A stretch of 64,000 nucleotides of DNA from the NCBI RefSeq assembly GCF_015624485.1, contig NZ_CP061378.1, positions 2,976,001 to 3,040,000 on the forward strand, in the 5' to 3' direction. A model generated the notes under the pieces. It was not told where the DNA came from. It saw only the letters and a program-made list of their open reading frames with translations, and made no database searches. Made by a program: the position numbers and the translations under genes. This stretch comes from Bradyrhizobium genosp. L. GTDB taxonomy: Bacteria; Pseudomonadota; Alphaproteobacteria; Rhizobiales; Xanthobacteraceae. Numbering within the stretch: the stretch's first letter is position 1; each line of letters begins with the position of its first letter. Below are positions 31,938 to 41,476 of this stretch, piece by piece.

Positions 31938-33878
31938 TCACTCAGGCTTCTTTTGCCCGAGTGCGCGATAGATCGTGTTTCTCGAGACGCCGAGACGTCG
32001 CGCCGTTTCGCTGATGTTGCCGGCGGTCTCGGCATACACCACGAGGATTCGGGCCCGATGCACGTCGTGGAGCGATCCGGCCTCTGCTTCCGGGTGTTGG
32101 GCGGCGATATCCACCCGGCGCGTCTCGCTCAGAGTGCCATCCGCAGCGCCAAGGGTGAAGCGCGCCAGCACATTGCGAAGCTCGCGGATGTTGCCAGGCC
32201 AGGGACGCGTGGCGAGCTGCGCGATCTCTGCCGGCGCGATTTCGCAGCTGGGATCGATGGCATCGAGCAGATGGCGAACGATGACGTCGAAGTCGCTGCG
32301 ATCGCGGAGTCTCGGCAGCGTCACCTCGAGCGTGTTGAGCCGATAGAGGAGATCGGATCGGAACCTGCCCTCGGCGATCGCCTTGTCGAGCCGGGCGTTG
32401 GTCGCGGAGACCAGAAAGACATCGACCTTCGATCTGACGCCACCGACCGGGCGCACGGTCCAGTCGTCGAGCAGCCGCAGCAGCACGGCCTGCAACGCGA
32501 CCGGCATGTCACCGATCTCGTCCAGGAACAATGTGCCTCCGTCAGCCTCCTTGACCAGTCCGATCGCGCCGCCGCGCCGCGCTCCGGTGAATGCACCCTC
32601 GGCGTAACCGAACAATTCGGTCTCGATCAGGCTCTCGGGCAAGGCTGCACAATTGACAGGAACGAATGCGCCGGTCCGCCCGCTCGCCATGTGGGCGTGG
32701 CGGGCGAGCTGTTCCTTGCCGGTCCCGGTCTCGCCTCGGATAAGGATCGGCATCTTGCGCGCTGCCGCGGTTTCGATCTGACGGACGATGGCTCGCACAG
32801 CCGGATCGCGGGCAACGAATCCGGTGGCTGTGCCCTGGGCGGCGCGTGGAAGCGACCGGGTTTCCGGCTTCGAATCGTTTCGAACGGACGATGAACTCGC
32901 GGTCTCGCGGTGTTCAAGCTCGGATTTGGACCTCTGAACGTCCCGATGCGTGACCAGCTGGCGTCGTCTTGCATGCAGCACCACGATGGCGCCGATGCCG
33001 GAGCGTTCGTTCTCGACGAAGTTGAAGCTGGCGTTTGGAAGCAGCTCCTTCAATCGGCTTGGCCACTCATCGAACGGAATGCTCTTCAAGAAGCGGGTTG
33101 GCACGTCGTCGCGAGCACCGCGGTGGTCATGCCGGATCGCGTTGAGGGCGCGCTCCGAGGCGTGAAGGATCGTGCCGCGACGGTCGAGCACGATACATTC
33201 GTCATTCGACCATTGCGCTCTCTTGGCCAGAAATCTGCACAGCAACTCTTCATGTTCCTGTCGGATCGATTGCGCCAGGACGCTCTCCACGTGATGGCCG
33301 ACCGCGACCGCCAAAGCGAGGCTTTGCGGATTGAAGGTGCTTGCGGGGCCCGAGATGTCCACCACGCCAAGCAATTCGCCATCGCTGGGATCGTGAACCG
33401 GAACGGCAGCGCAGGTCCACCGCTGCACCTCCGAGCAGAAATGCTCCGCCCCGCGAATCTGGACCGGTTTCGATTCCGCGATCGCGGCGCCAATTGCGTT
33501 GGTGCCGATATCGGCCTCGCTCCAGCGTCCTCCGTGTTCGAGGTGAACCGCGCGGCCGGCGTCGATGACCCTGTCGTCGCCTTGCGTGTCGATGATCAGC
33601 CCGCTGGGATCGGTGAGGATCATGATCGAATTCGCATCGCGCAGGAACGTCTTGGAGTTCTCGAGAGCGCACCGGGCGGCGTGACGAAGCGAAGCATGCT
33701 TGGAGCGACGGCGAAACAGCTCGGCGTCGGCGACAAGCGGCGCCCGCGCCCGGTCGACTGTAACGTGGTGATTTCTGGATCTCTGCCACGACGCAGCGAC
33801 CGACGATCTCAAATCGGACGACAACGCTCCGCGCTCGACGAACTTCTCCCACGCCGCGAGCACTTCTCGTTGGTCCAT
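31938..33878 (-). CDS. Sigma-54-dependent activator, AcoR type (second copy)
   Basis: The 646-residue chain is organised like the activator at 19763-21640: a GAF-like N-terminal region with DIGTNAIGAAIAE, a variable linker, an AAA+ domain with GETGTGKE, GAFTGA and GGTLFLDEIGD, and a Fis-type end ISETARRLGVSRNTIYRAL. The AAA+ domains of the two are nearly identical over long stretches, while the sensory halves differ, which suggests duplication with a changed inducer. The ATG at 33878 has GGAGGAG upstream. It is convergent with the operon and flanks its far end, so the locus is bracketed by two activators. Confidence 0.93.
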   Translation of the reverse strand: MDQREVLAAWEKFVERGALSSDLRSSVAASWQRSRNHHVTVDRARAPLVADAELFRRRSKHASLRHAARCALENSKTFLRDANSIMILTDPSGLIIDTQGDDRVIDAGRAVHLEHGGRWSEADIGTNAIGAAIAESKPVQIRGAEHFCSEVQRWTCAAVPVHDPSDGELLGVVDISGPASTFNPQSLALAVAVGHHVESVLAQSIRQEHEELLCRFLAKRAQWSNDECIVLDRRGTILHASERALNAIRHDHRGARDDVPTRFLKSIPFDEWPSRLKELLPNASFNFVENERSGIGAIVVLHARRRQLVTHRDVQRSKSELEHRETASSSSVRNDSKPETRSLPRAAQGTATGFVARDPAVRAIVRQIETAAARKMPILIRGETGTGKEQLARHAHMASGRTGAFVPVNCAALPESLIETELFGYAEGAFTGARRGGAIGLVKEADGGTLFLDEIGDMPVALQAVLLRLLDDWTVRPVGGVRSKVDVFLVSATNARLDKAIAEGRFRSDLLYRLNTLEVTLPRLRDRSDFDVIVRHLLDAIDPSCEIAPAEIAQLATRPWPGNIRELRNVLARFTLGAADGTLSETRRVDIAAQHPEAEAGSLHDVHRARILVVYAETAGNISETARRLGVSRNTIYRALGQKKPE

Positions 33879-34624
33879 CCTGGCTCCTCCGAGGTCAAAG
33901 CCCACAACGCCCGCTCATAACGGGCCTTGTGATCAACCATCTGCATGTGGGGGATTACCTGTCGCGACTGCCAGTCTGATCACGCAAGGTCGCAACGACA
34001 GAACTCGCCAGGCCGCCGGATCGCTGCCCGCATCGAATTCCATGCTGCCGCACCCGCCGTGAAAACAGCCGCGCCGCCCGACCAAGCAACCCCTTCAGCG
34101 TCCCGCTTCCCTGATGTCCCGGGCATCTTTCTTGCTCGAGCCCGGTGACGAAATCACCCTATACGTTTTGAATGGTTCTAGCAAAGGTAGCGATCTAAAA
34201 CCTCGCGAGGAACCGGCAGGGCCGGCTTCAACTTCCACTCCTCTGGATCGATCCTTTTGCCGAGGGGCCGCCGCGGCCCGAATTGATCGAGAATCCGCAA
34301 GCAAGGGCTCAGTGCAGCGCAGCATCCAGGAAATGCGCGCGCGATAACCACCTGGCAGCAGTTGGCCGTCGAGGCCGGCCCTGAGGCGGAGTCCTCTCCG
34401 GGCGCACCTCCGCGACCAGATTTCGAGGCAGTGGAGACGGCGTGCGCTGACGCGCAGTCTCATTGTCGAAGGTAGGACCTTCACGACTTCTTCGGACATC
34501 CGTGTAGCGTCGCACATCCGATGAAATCGAGTAGTTCTTGCGGAATGAGTTGATTGCGCATCAGCGGCTCGAACCGTGACACATGCATATTTGCAGGCGA
34601 TTGACACACTGCTCATCCAGAGTT
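33879..34624. other. 746-base region without a recognisable gene
   Basis: Short open frames exist on both strands, but none has a ribosome site or resembles a known family. Composition falls to more AT-rich sequence near 34145-34200 and again after 34540. I read it as the upstream region of the activator on the left and of the ornithine-cyclodeaminase-like gene on the right, perhaps with decayed sequence between. Confidence 0.5.
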
Positions 34625-34638
34625 TATGTATAGACATA
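34625..34638. promoter_or_regulatory. HutC operator, site A
   Basis: TATGTATAGACATA has arms TATGT/ACATA around ATAG. Read on the minus strand its core TGTCTATACATA is identical to sites B (40053-40066) and C (44932-44945). It ends 17 bases before the ATG at 34656, where a bound GntR-type repressor would block transcription or translation start. Confidence 0.75.
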
Positions 34639-34655
34639 TTTCGGGAGCGTTCGGT

Positions 34656-35657
34656 ATGCCGCCAATCTACATCGCCTACCTCAACCGGCTCGACATCGAA
34701 GAGCTCAAGATTACCGACGAGGAGATCCTCGCTGCCATCGAAACAAGCCTCGCAGCGCAGGGCAGGGGTGATACGGTCATCGAACCGCGCGTCCACCTCG
34801 AGCCCGGCGCAGCCAACGGCCATTTCAACGTGCTGCGCGGCGCGATCAAGCCGCCGATCGACAGGGCCGGCGTCAAGATCGTCGGCGACTTCGTTGACAA
34901 CTACAAGGTTGGGCTTCACTCGGAGCTGGGCATTCTCGCTCTGTTTGATCCCCGGACGGGCGCGCCGAAGGCGATCATGGACGCAAGCGGCATCACCGAC
35001 ATGCGGACCGGCGCGGTTACCGCCATCGGTGCGAAATACCTTGCGCGCAAGAATTCCAAGGTGCTCGGTCATATCGGGGCGCGGGGCACCGCTTATTGGA
35101 ACGTCCGCCTGCTCGATCATCTCTTTGATTTCGACGAGATCCGCGTGCATTCGCGCCGCGTGGAGAGCCGCAACAGCTTTGCCGACCGGCTGAGCCGAGA
35201 TCTCGGCAAGAAGGTGGTGGCGACGGATGACTGGAAATCCTGCGTCGAGGGAGCCGACATCGTGGTCGAGGCCTCCCGGCTCGACAAGCCGACGCCGATG
35301 CTGAAGACCGAATGGATCAAGCAGGGCGCGTTCGTCGTTCCCTACGGCACCATGAGCGCGATCGAGCTGTCGCTGACCGATCTGATGTCGAAGCTTGTTG
35401 TCGACGACTGGGGCCAGTGCAAGGGCGGCAAGTTCGGCAGCCTGCGCGCCCATGTCGAAGCCGGCAAGCTCTCCGAGAAGACGCTGCATGCCGAGCTTGG
35501 GCAGATCGTCGCCGGCCTCAAGCCCGGCCGTGAAAGCGACGCCGAGACCAATCTGCTCTGGCATCGCGGCCTCTCGCTGTCCGATATCGCGCTCGGACAT
35601 GCGATGCTGGAGAAGGCCGAGCGGATCGGTATCGGCCAGCGCCTGCGCTTCGCCTGA
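34656..35657 (+). CDS. Ornithine cyclodeaminase/mu-crystallin family protein in the hut regulon
   Basis: The 333-residue protein has the family's NAD-binding region (KVLGHIGARGTAYWNVRLL, VHSRRVESRNSFADRL) and the substrate-side Arg/Lys blocks VIEPRVHLEP and VKIVGDFVDNYKVG. The Asp-containing block DIVVEASR is kept. Members are ornithine cyclodeaminases, alanine dehydrogenases, ketimine reductases or ectoine enzymes; the true reaction here is unknown. I chose the ATG at 34656 because an in-frame ATG at 34626 lies inside the operator. Site A directly upstream ties it to histidine or urocanate control. It is followed after 24 bases by a PhnD-like gene. Confidence 0.88.
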   Translation: MPPIYIAYLNRLDIEELKITDEEILAAIETSLAAQGRGDTVIEPRVHLEPGAANGHFNVLRGAIKPPIDRAGVKIVGDFVDNYKVGLHSELGILALFDPRTGAPKAIMDASGITDMRTGAVTAIGAKYLARKNSKVLGHIGARGTAYWNVRLLDHLFDFDEIRVHSRRVESRNSFADRLSRDLGKKVVATDDWKSCVEGADIVVEASRLDKPTPMLKTEWIKQGAFVVPYGTMSAIELSLTDLMSKLVVDDWGQCKGGKFGSLRAHVEAGKLSEKTLHAELGQIVAGLKPGRESDAETNLLWHRGLSLSDIALGHAMLEKAERIGIGQRLRFA

Positions 35658-35680
35658 CCGGGAGGCCGCGGCATCAGGAC

Positions 35681-36493
35681 ATGCGCTGCGTCGCCAATGC
35701 ACGGATGTACTCGGTCAATCCGCCGGCGGCCGCTGCATGGAAAGAGCTGTTCGGCTGGCTCGCGCAGGCAAGCGGCGTCGATCTCGAAATCCTCGATCAC
35801 GCCTTTCCGCTTCCGCTGGCGGACCTGTGGTCGCGTCCCGATCTCGCCTGTGCTTTCATGTGCGGCTTTCCGTTCATGCTGGCGACGCAGCGGCCGCGGC
35901 CGGTCGCGGCGCCGGTGCCGGCCAAGGCGCCGATTGCCGGGCGGCCGGTCTACGCCACCTGTCTCGTGGTCCGGGCGGACGCGAATTTCCAGACCATCGA
36001 GGATACGTTCGGCGGACGCGTCGGCTACACCGTCGCGGACTCGCATTCCGGCTACAACGCATTGCGGCATCATTTGCTGCCGTATTTTCAACAAAACGGG
36101 GCAAAGCTCTATCGCGAGAGCATCGGGCCGTTGACGACGCCGCGGCGCGTCATCGAGGCGGTGCTGGCCGGCGACGTCGACGTCGGCCCGCTCGACGGCT
36201 ACGCGCTCGACCTGATGCTGCGCCATCAGCCTGGTCTCGGGTCGCAGATCAGGGTGGTTGCCGTCACCAATCCGGCGCCGATCCCGTTCCTGGTCGCCTC
36301 TCCCGGTTGCCCGGACGAGATCATTGCCCGCCTGCAGGCAACTCTTGCGACGTTTGCCACTGCACCGGCGTGTGCGCATCTTCGTGAACGGCTTTGCCTC
36401 GAAGCGTTCGCTTCCGTCGTGCTTGAAGACTATGACCTGATGCTGCGGTGGGACACCGAGGCGCGCGCGGCCGGATATCCTGAGCCGGCCTGA
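35681..36493 (+). CDS. PhnD-like periplasmic-binding-fold protein without signal peptide
   Basis: This 270-residue protein has the phosphonate/phosphite-type (PhnD, PBP type 2) fold: ARMYSVNPPAAAAWKELFGWLA at the start, then DSHSGYNALRHHLLPYF, AGDVDVGPLDGYALDLM and NPAPIPFLVASP. The N-terminus begins directly with the first strand and has no signal peptide, so it is probably cytoplasmic or uses an unannotated upstream start; the space upstream is only 23 bases. No permease or ATPase genes follow. Its 3' end overlaps the convergent hutD gene by 64 bases. It is likely co-transcribed with the cyclodeaminase-like gene under HutC. Confidence 0.82.
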   Translation: MRCVANARMYSVNPPAAAAWKELFGWLAQASGVDLEILDHAFPLPLADLWSRPDLACAFMCGFPFMLATQRPRPVAAPVPAKAPIAGRPVYATCLVVRADANFQTIEDTFGGRVGYTVADSHSGYNALRHHLLPYFQQNGAKLYRESIGPLTTPRRVIEAVLAGDVDVGPLDGYALDLMLRHQPGLGSQIRVVAVTNPAPIPFLVASPGCPDEIIARLQATLATFATAPACAHLRERLCLEAFASVVLEDYDLMLRWDTEARAAGYPEPA

Positions 36494-37080
36494 GAGCGGC
36501 ATTCGCGCAGCAGCACGAGATAGCATTTCGCAGTTGGCGTTGGCGCGATCCAGAATGCGGCGTCGCCTGTGCGCGTCAGCAGCGCGGCATCGCCTTCGGT
36601 CAGGTTCATGCTGTCTTGCAGGAAAGACAGTTCGAGCGTGCCGGAGCAGGCCACGGCGAGCGCGACGTCGCCGTCATCAAAGCCGCAACGTTGCGGCTCT
36701 CGAATACGCAACAGCCGATGCGCGAACCGGCCGCGTCGGGTCATGACATTCAGGTCGGTGATTGCACCGGCCGTGAGCCGGGCCGAAGTCGGCGTGTCAC
36801 CCGCAAAGCTGATCGGACTCGAGTCGCTGTCGAGTACGATCGGCGCGGCATCTCCGATAGTGAGCGCCAATTTGCTTCCAGCGACCACTGCAAGCGTACG
36901 GTCGATGCCGGCAAATTCGGAGAAGGGGCCATCGGAGGCAACGCGTGCCATGCTGATGCGCCAGTCGAAATTGTCCAGCGACGCACCTGATGGCGCGACG
37001 GCGATCTCCGTGGTCGAGCCGCCGCCGTTCTTCCAGGCCGTGCTCCGGCAGTCGCTGGCGCGAATGATCCTCACGGCCAA
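36430..37080 (-). CDS. hutD: HutD family protein
   Basis: The 216-residue protein has the HutD signature near its start (CRSTAWKNGGGSTTEIAVAP) and the double cupin-like fold blocks WRISMARVASDGPFSEFAGIDRTL and GDTPTSARLTAGAITDLNVM. HutD is a conserved accessory of histidine catabolism, proposed in Pseudomonas to limit pathway flux; its molecular activity is not known. The start appears to be TTG at 37080 directly after the hutU stop, or GTG at 37074, so translation is coupled. It is the last gene of hutI-hutU-hutD. Confidence 0.9.
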   Translation of the reverse strand: MAVRIIRASDCRSTAWKNGGGSTTEIAVAPSGASLDNFDWRISMARVASDGPFSEFAGIDRTLAVVAGSKLALTIGDAAPIVLDSDSSPISFAGDTPTSARLTAGAITDLNVMTRRGRFAHRLLRIREPQRCGFDDGDVALAVACSGTLELSFLQDSMNLTEGDAALLTRTGDAAFWIAPTPTAKCYLVLLRECRSQAGSGYPAARASVSHRSIRS

Positions 37081-38751
37081 CTATCGTCCATCGAGGCTCG
37101 GCAGGTCGAGCTTGTTGGCCCGCGCGGATTCGATCGCGAGCTCGTAGCCGGCGTCGGCATGCCGCATCACGCCGCTGGCCGGATCGTTCCACAGCACCCG
37201 CTCGATGCGCCGCGCCGCTTCCGGCGTTCCGTCGCAGACGATGACCATGCCGGCGTGCTGCGAGTAGCCGATGCCGACGCCGCCGCCATGATGCAGCGAC
37301 ACCCAGGTCGCGCCGCCGGCGCAGTTCAAGAGCGCATTCAGCATCGGCCAGTCCGAGACCGCGTCCGATCCGTCGCGCATCGCTTCGGTCTCGCGGTTGG
37401 GTGAGGCGACCGATCCGGAATCGAGATGATCGCGTCCGATCACGATCGGCGCCTTCAATTCACCGCGGGCGACCATCTCGTTGAAGGCCAGTCCGAGCCG
37501 ATGCCGGTCGCCGAGGCCGACCCAGCAGATCCGCGCCGGCAGGCCCTGGAACGCGATGCGCTGCCGCGCCATGTCGAGCCAGTGATGCAGCGAGGCGTCG
37601 TTCGGCATCAGCTCCTTCACCTTGGCATCGGTGCGGTAGATGTCTTCGGGGTCGCCGGACAGCGCGGCCCAGCGGAACGGGCCGATGCCGCGGCAGAACA
37701 GCGGCCTGATATAGGCCGGCACGAAGCCTGGGAAATCGAAGGCGTCCTTGACGCCTTCCTCGAGCGCCATCTGGCGAATGTTGTTGCCGTAGTCGACGAC
37801 CGGGATTCCCATGCGGTGGAAGTCGAGCATGGCGCGGACATGCTCGGCCATCGAGGCGCGCGCGGCGCGGTCGACGGCCTTCGGATCGCTCTCGCGGCGC
37901 GACTGCCACTCGTTGATGGTCCAGCCCTTGGGCAGGTAGCCGTTGACCGGATCATGCGCCGAGGTCTGGTCGGTCACGGCGTCGGGCTTGATTCCGCGGC
38001 GGACCAGTTCGGGGAAGATGTCTGCTGCGTTGCCGAGCAGGCCGACCGAGACCGGCTTGCCGGTCTTGCCGGCTTCCGCGATGATCGCGAGCGCCTCGTC
38101 GAGATCCTTGGCCTGGCGATCGAGATAGCGCGTGCGCATCCGCATTTCGATGCGCGAAGGCTGGCATTCGACGGCAAGGCAGGAGGCGCCCGCCATCACG
38201 GCGGCTAGCGGTTGCGCGCCGCCCATGCCGCCCAGCCCCGCCGTGAGAATCCATTTGCCGGCAAGGCTGCCGCCATAGTGACGGCGTCCGAGCTCGGCAA
38301 AGGTCTCGTAGGTCCCTTGGACGATACCCTGACTGCCGATGTAGATCCAGGAGCCGGCCGTCATCTGGCCGTACATCATCAGGCCCTTGCGATCGAGCAG
38401 GTTGAAATGCTCCCACGTCGCCCAGTGCGGCACAAGGTTGGAGTTCGCGATCAGCACGCGGGGTGCGTCGGCATGGGTGCGGAACACGCCGACCGGCTTG
38501 CCGGACTGCACCGCGAGGGTCTCATCGCCCTCAAGGCGGCGCAGCGTCGAGACGATCCGGTCGAAACTCTCCCAGTCGCGCGCCGCGCGTCCGATGCCGC
38601 CATAGACCACGAGCTCGCCGGGCTTCTCGGCAACATCGGGGTCGAGGTTGTTCATCAGCATGCGCAACGGCGCTTCCGTCAGCCAGCTCTTCGCCGAAAG
38701 CTCCGGGCCGCGGGGCGCGCGAACAACGCGTGCATTGTCGATACGGGTCAT
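37081..38751 (-). CDS. hutU: Urocanate hydratase HutU
   Basis: The 556-residue enzyme adds water to urocanate to give imidazolone-propionate, using tightly bound NAD+. It has the canonical marks: [58 protein letters not shown] and the urocanase signature [17 protein letters not shown] chose the ATG at 38751 to give the family start [18 protein letters not shown]; the frame is open further upstream into hutI but without homology. It lies 34 bases after hutI and abuts hutD. A second, divergent paralogue is at 57451-59109. Confidence 0.96.
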   Translation of the reverse strand: MTRIDNARVVRAPRGPELSAKSWLTEAPLRMLMNNLDPDVAEKPGELVVYGGIGRAARDWESFDRIVSTLRRLEGDETLAVQSGKPVGVFRTHADAPRVLIANSNLVPHWATWEHFNLLDRKGLMMYGQMTAGSWIYIGSQGIVQGTYETFAELGRRHYGGSLAGKWILTAGLGGMGGAQPLAAVMAGASCLAVECQPSRIEMRMRTRYLDRQAKDLDEALAIIAEAGKTGKPVSVGLLGNAADIFPELVRRGIKPDAVTDQTSAHDPVNGYLPKGWTINEWQSRRESDPKAVDRAARASMAEHVRAMLDFHRMGIPVVDYGNNIRQMALEEGVKDAFDFPGFVPAYIRPLFCRGIGPFRWAALSGDPEDIYRTDAKVKELMPNDASLHHWLDMARQRIAFQGLPARICWVGLGDRHRLGLAFNEMVARGELKAPIVIGRDHLDSGSVASPNRETEAMRDGSDAVSDWPMLNALLNCAGGATWVSLHHGGGVGIGYSQHAGMVIVCDGTPEAARRIERVLWNDPASGVMRHADAGYELAIESARANKLDLPSLDGR

Positions 38752-38785
38752 GGCAACAGGTCCAGCGATGGTGGGAGCAGAGAGG

Positions 38786-40000
38786 TCATGTGGTCCGGCC
38801 TCGCCAGACCCGTGCGTGCAGCGGATTGAAGCCGATCCGGTACACCAGTTCGGCGGGGCGTTCGATATCCCAGATCGCGAGGTCGCAGCGTTTGCCGGCC
38901 TCGAGGCTGCCGATCTCATCGAACAGGCCAAGGGCGCGCGCGGCCTCGCGCGTCACCGCCGCCAGGCATTCATCCACGGTGAGGCGGAACAGCGTCGCGC
39001 CCATATTCATGGTCAGCAGCAGCGAGGTCAGCGGCGACGAGCCGGGATTGCTGTCGGTGGCGAGCGCAATCGGAACATGGTGCTTGCGCATCGATGCGAT
39101 CGGGGGCGCCTGCTTCTCGCGCAGGAAATAGTAGGCGCCCGGCAGCACCACCGCGACGGTGCCGGCGACTGCCATCGCCGCGATGCCGGTCTCATCGGCA
39201 TATTCGAGATGATCGGCCGACAAGGCGCCGAACCGCGCGGCCAGTGCCGCGCCGCCGAGATTCGAGAGCTGGTCGGCGTGGAGCTTGACCGGAAGATTGC
39301 AGTCGCGGGCCCGGGCGAAGACCCGCGCGGTTTCCTCGACCGAGAAGGCGATGCTCTCGCAGAATGCGTCGACGGCGTCGACCAGGCCTTCGGCGGCAAG
39401 GCGCGGGATCATGTCGCAGACGTCGGCGATGTAGCCTTTGGAATCGCCGGCGCGCTCGGGCGGCAGCGCGTGGGCGCCGAGGAAGGAGGTCCGCACCGTG
39501 ATCGGATTGTTACGCGCGAGTTGCCGCGCCGCGCGGAGCTGGCGGCGCTCGGTCGCGAGCTCGAGGCCATAACCTGACTTGATCTCAAGGGTGGTCACGC
39601 CCTCTGCAATCAGCGCGTCGAGACGCCGCTGCGCGCCCGACACGAGTTCGTCCTCGCTGGCCGCGCGCGTCGCCCTGACCGTGGAGACGATTCCACCACC
39701 GCGCTGCGCGATCTCCTCATAGCTTGCGCCGGCCAGCCGCAGCTCGAATTCCTCGGCGCGATTGCCGCCATAGACGAGATGGGTATGGCAGTCGACCAGG
39801 CCCGGCGTGATCCAGCGTCCTCCGCAATCGGTCCACTCGGCCGCACCAAGCCCGGTCGGCGCGTCCGTCTTCGGACCGGCATAAACGATCACGCCGTCCT
39901 TCGCGGCGATCAAGCCGTCGTCGATGACGCCGACGCCCTCGCGCTGTGGGGCCAGGGTGGCGAGCCGACAGCTATGCCAGACATGATCGGCGACACTCAT
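38786..40000 (-). CDS. hutI: Imidazolonepropionase HutI
   Basis: The 404-residue amidohydrolase opens the imidazolone ring to N-formimino-L-glutamate. Metal motifs are [10 protein letters not shown] near residue 65, the His in SFLGAHALP and KLHADQLSN, and the Asp in ALATDSNPG. The ATG at 40000 gives the usual start ([14 protein letters not shown]); a GTG at 40042 is possible but close to the operator. It is first in hutI-hutU-hutD and divergent from hutF, with HutC operator B between them. Confidence 0.95.
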   Translation of the reverse strand: MSVADHVWHSCRLATLAPQREGVGVIDDGLIAAKDGVIVYAGPKTDAPTGLGAAEWTDCGGRWITPGLVDCHTHLVYGGNRAEEFELRLAGASYEEIAQRGGGIVSTVRATRAASEDELVSGAQRRLDALIAEGVTTLEIKSGYGLELATERRQLRAARQLARNNPITVRTSFLGAHALPPERAGDSKGYIADVCDMIPRLAAEGLVDAVDAFCESIAFSVEETARVFARARDCNLPVKLHADQLSNLGGAALAARFGALSADHLEYADETGIAAMAVAGTVAVVLPGAYYFLREKQAPPIASMRKHHVPIALATDSNPGSSPLTSLLLTMNMGATLFRLTVDECLAAVTREAARALGLFDEIGSLEAGKRCDLAIWDIERPAELVYRIGFNPLHARVWRGRTT

Positions 40001-40052
40001 GACCAATGGAAACCCGCTATCCTTTGCGTCGGCACTTGGCACGGAAACGCCA

Positions 40053-40066
40053 TTTGTCTATACATA
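40053..40066. promoter_or_regulatory. HutC operator, site B
   Basis: TTTGTCTATACATA shares the 12-base core TGTCTATACATA exactly with sites A and C. It lies between the divergent hutI and hutF genes, 50 bases from each start, so one bound repressor dimer could silence both directions. Confidence 0.8.
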
Positions 40067-40117
40067 TTACATCGCCGACGCGCGCTGTCCAGCTTCTCGT
40101 TGACGCCGGAGACCAGA

Positions 40118-41476
40118 TTGCCCCAGTTGCATTTCAAGCAAGCGCTGCTGCCTGACGGATGGTCACGTGACGTGCTGATATCGATCGCGGCAGGACGGAT
40201 CGCAAACGTTCAGACCGGCGTCGCTGCAACCGGTGCAGACGAACGGCACGCGATCGGAGTTCCGGGCCTGCCCAATCTTCACAGCCACGGCTTTCAGCGC
40301 GGGATGGCGGGCCTGACCGAGCGACGCGGCGCTTCATCCGACAGCTTCTGGACCTGGCGCGACCTGATGTATCGCTTTGTCACCCGCATGACGCCCGAGG
40401 ACGTCGAGGCGATCACGGCCCAGGCCTATGTCGAGATGCTTGAGGCCGGGTTCACGCGGGTCGGCGAATTCCACTACATCCATCACACCGCCGCGGGCGC
40501 ACCCTATGCCGACATCGCGGAGCTCGCCGGACGCGTTGTCGCGGCAGCACAAGCCAGCGGCATCGGCCTGACGCTGCTGCCGGTGTTCTACGCCCATGCA
40601 GGATTTGGCGGCCGCGCACCGGACGACGGGCAGCGGCGCTTCGTCAACGACGTCGACCGGTTCGCGCAATTGATGGAGGCGTCGCGGCGCGTGGTGGCCG
40701 GATGTGACGGCGGATTGGTCGGCGTCGCGCCCCACTCGCTGCGTGCGGTCACGCCTGAGGAACTCACGGCTATCCTGCCGCTCGCGCAAGGTAGCCCCAT
40801 CCACATCCATGTCGCCGAGCAGACCAGGGAGGTCGAGGACTGCCTTGCCTGGAGCGGCCAGCGGCCGGTGCAATGGCTGCTCGATCATGCGGCGGTCGAC
40901 CGCCGCTGGTGTCTGGTCCATGCCACCCACATGACCGATGACGAGGGCCGCGCGATGGCGGCGACCGGCGCGGTCGCGGGGCTCTGTCCGGTGACGGAAG
41001 CCAATCTCGGCGACGGCACTTTCAATGCGCCGGTGTTCTGCGGCGCCGGCGGTCGATTCGGCGTAGGCACCGACTCAAACGTGCTGATCGCCGCGGCAGA
41101 TGAGCTGCGTCAGCTGGAATATTCGCAGCGTCTCGCGCTGCGGGCGCGCAATGTCATGACGTCGGCGCGGAGCCCCTCGACCGGACGCGCGCTGTTCGAT
41201 GCCGCGCTTGCTGGAGGTGCCCAGGCCCTCGGTGTCGCCGGCGGCCTCGCTGCGGGCGTTGCGGCCGACATTGTCAGCCTCGATGCCGACAGTCCGGCGC
41301 AGGCCGGTCGGTCGGATGACGCCGTTCTCGACGGCTGGATTTTCGCCAGCGCCCGTTCTGCTGTGGACTGCGTCTGGACATCCGGGCGCAAGGTTGTGAC
41401 AAACGGCAGACACCATCATGGGGAATCGGTCGCGGCCGACTTCCGCCGCACCTTGCAGGGGTTGCTCGCCGGATGA
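40118..41476 (+). CDS. hutF: Formimidoylglutamate deiminase HutF
   Basis: The 452-residue amidohydrolase converts N-formimino-L-glutamate to N-formyl-L-glutamate and ammonia. It has the metal motif LPNLHSHGFQRGMAG, HVAEQTREVEDC, LVHATHMT, and the Asp in GVGTDSNVLI. No suitable ATG exists; the TTG at 40118 has GGAG six bases upstream and gives the normal HutF length. Its stop overlaps hutC by ATGA. Its presence shows the five-step (formylglutamate) branch; the last enzyme, HutG, is not in the window. Confidence 0.95.
   Translation: MPQLHFKQALLPDGWSRDVLISIAAGRIANVQTGVAATGADERHAIGVPGLPNLHSHGFQRGMAGLTERRGASSDSFWTWRDLMYRFVTRMTPEDVEAITAQAYVEMLEAGFTRVGEFHYIHHTAAGAPYADIAELAGRVVAAAQASGIGLTLLPVFYAHAGFGGRAPDDGQRRFVNDVDRFAQLMEASRRVVAGCDGGLVGVAPHSLRAVTPEELTAILPLAQGSPIHIHVAEQTREVEDCLAWSGQRPVQWLLDHAAVDRRWCLVHATHMTDDEGRAMAATGAVAGLCPVTEANLGDGTFNAPVFCGAGGRFGVGTDSNVLIAAADELRQLEYSQRLALRARNVMTSARSPSTGRALFDAALAGGAQALGVAGGLAAGVAADIVSLDADSPAQAGRSDDAVLDGWIFASARSAVDCVWTSGRKVVTNGRHHHGESVAADFRRTLQGLLAG

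Noticed and set aside
34553-34600. Possible sigma-54 promoter before the cyclodeaminase-like gene (TGACAC...TTGC)
   Set aside because: The spacing between the -24-like and -12-like blocks is eight bases instead of five.
34095-35702. 535-codon minus-strand frame over the cyclodeaminase-like gene
   Set aside because: The plus-strand protein is full length with NAD-binding motifs; the minus frame has no family resemblance.
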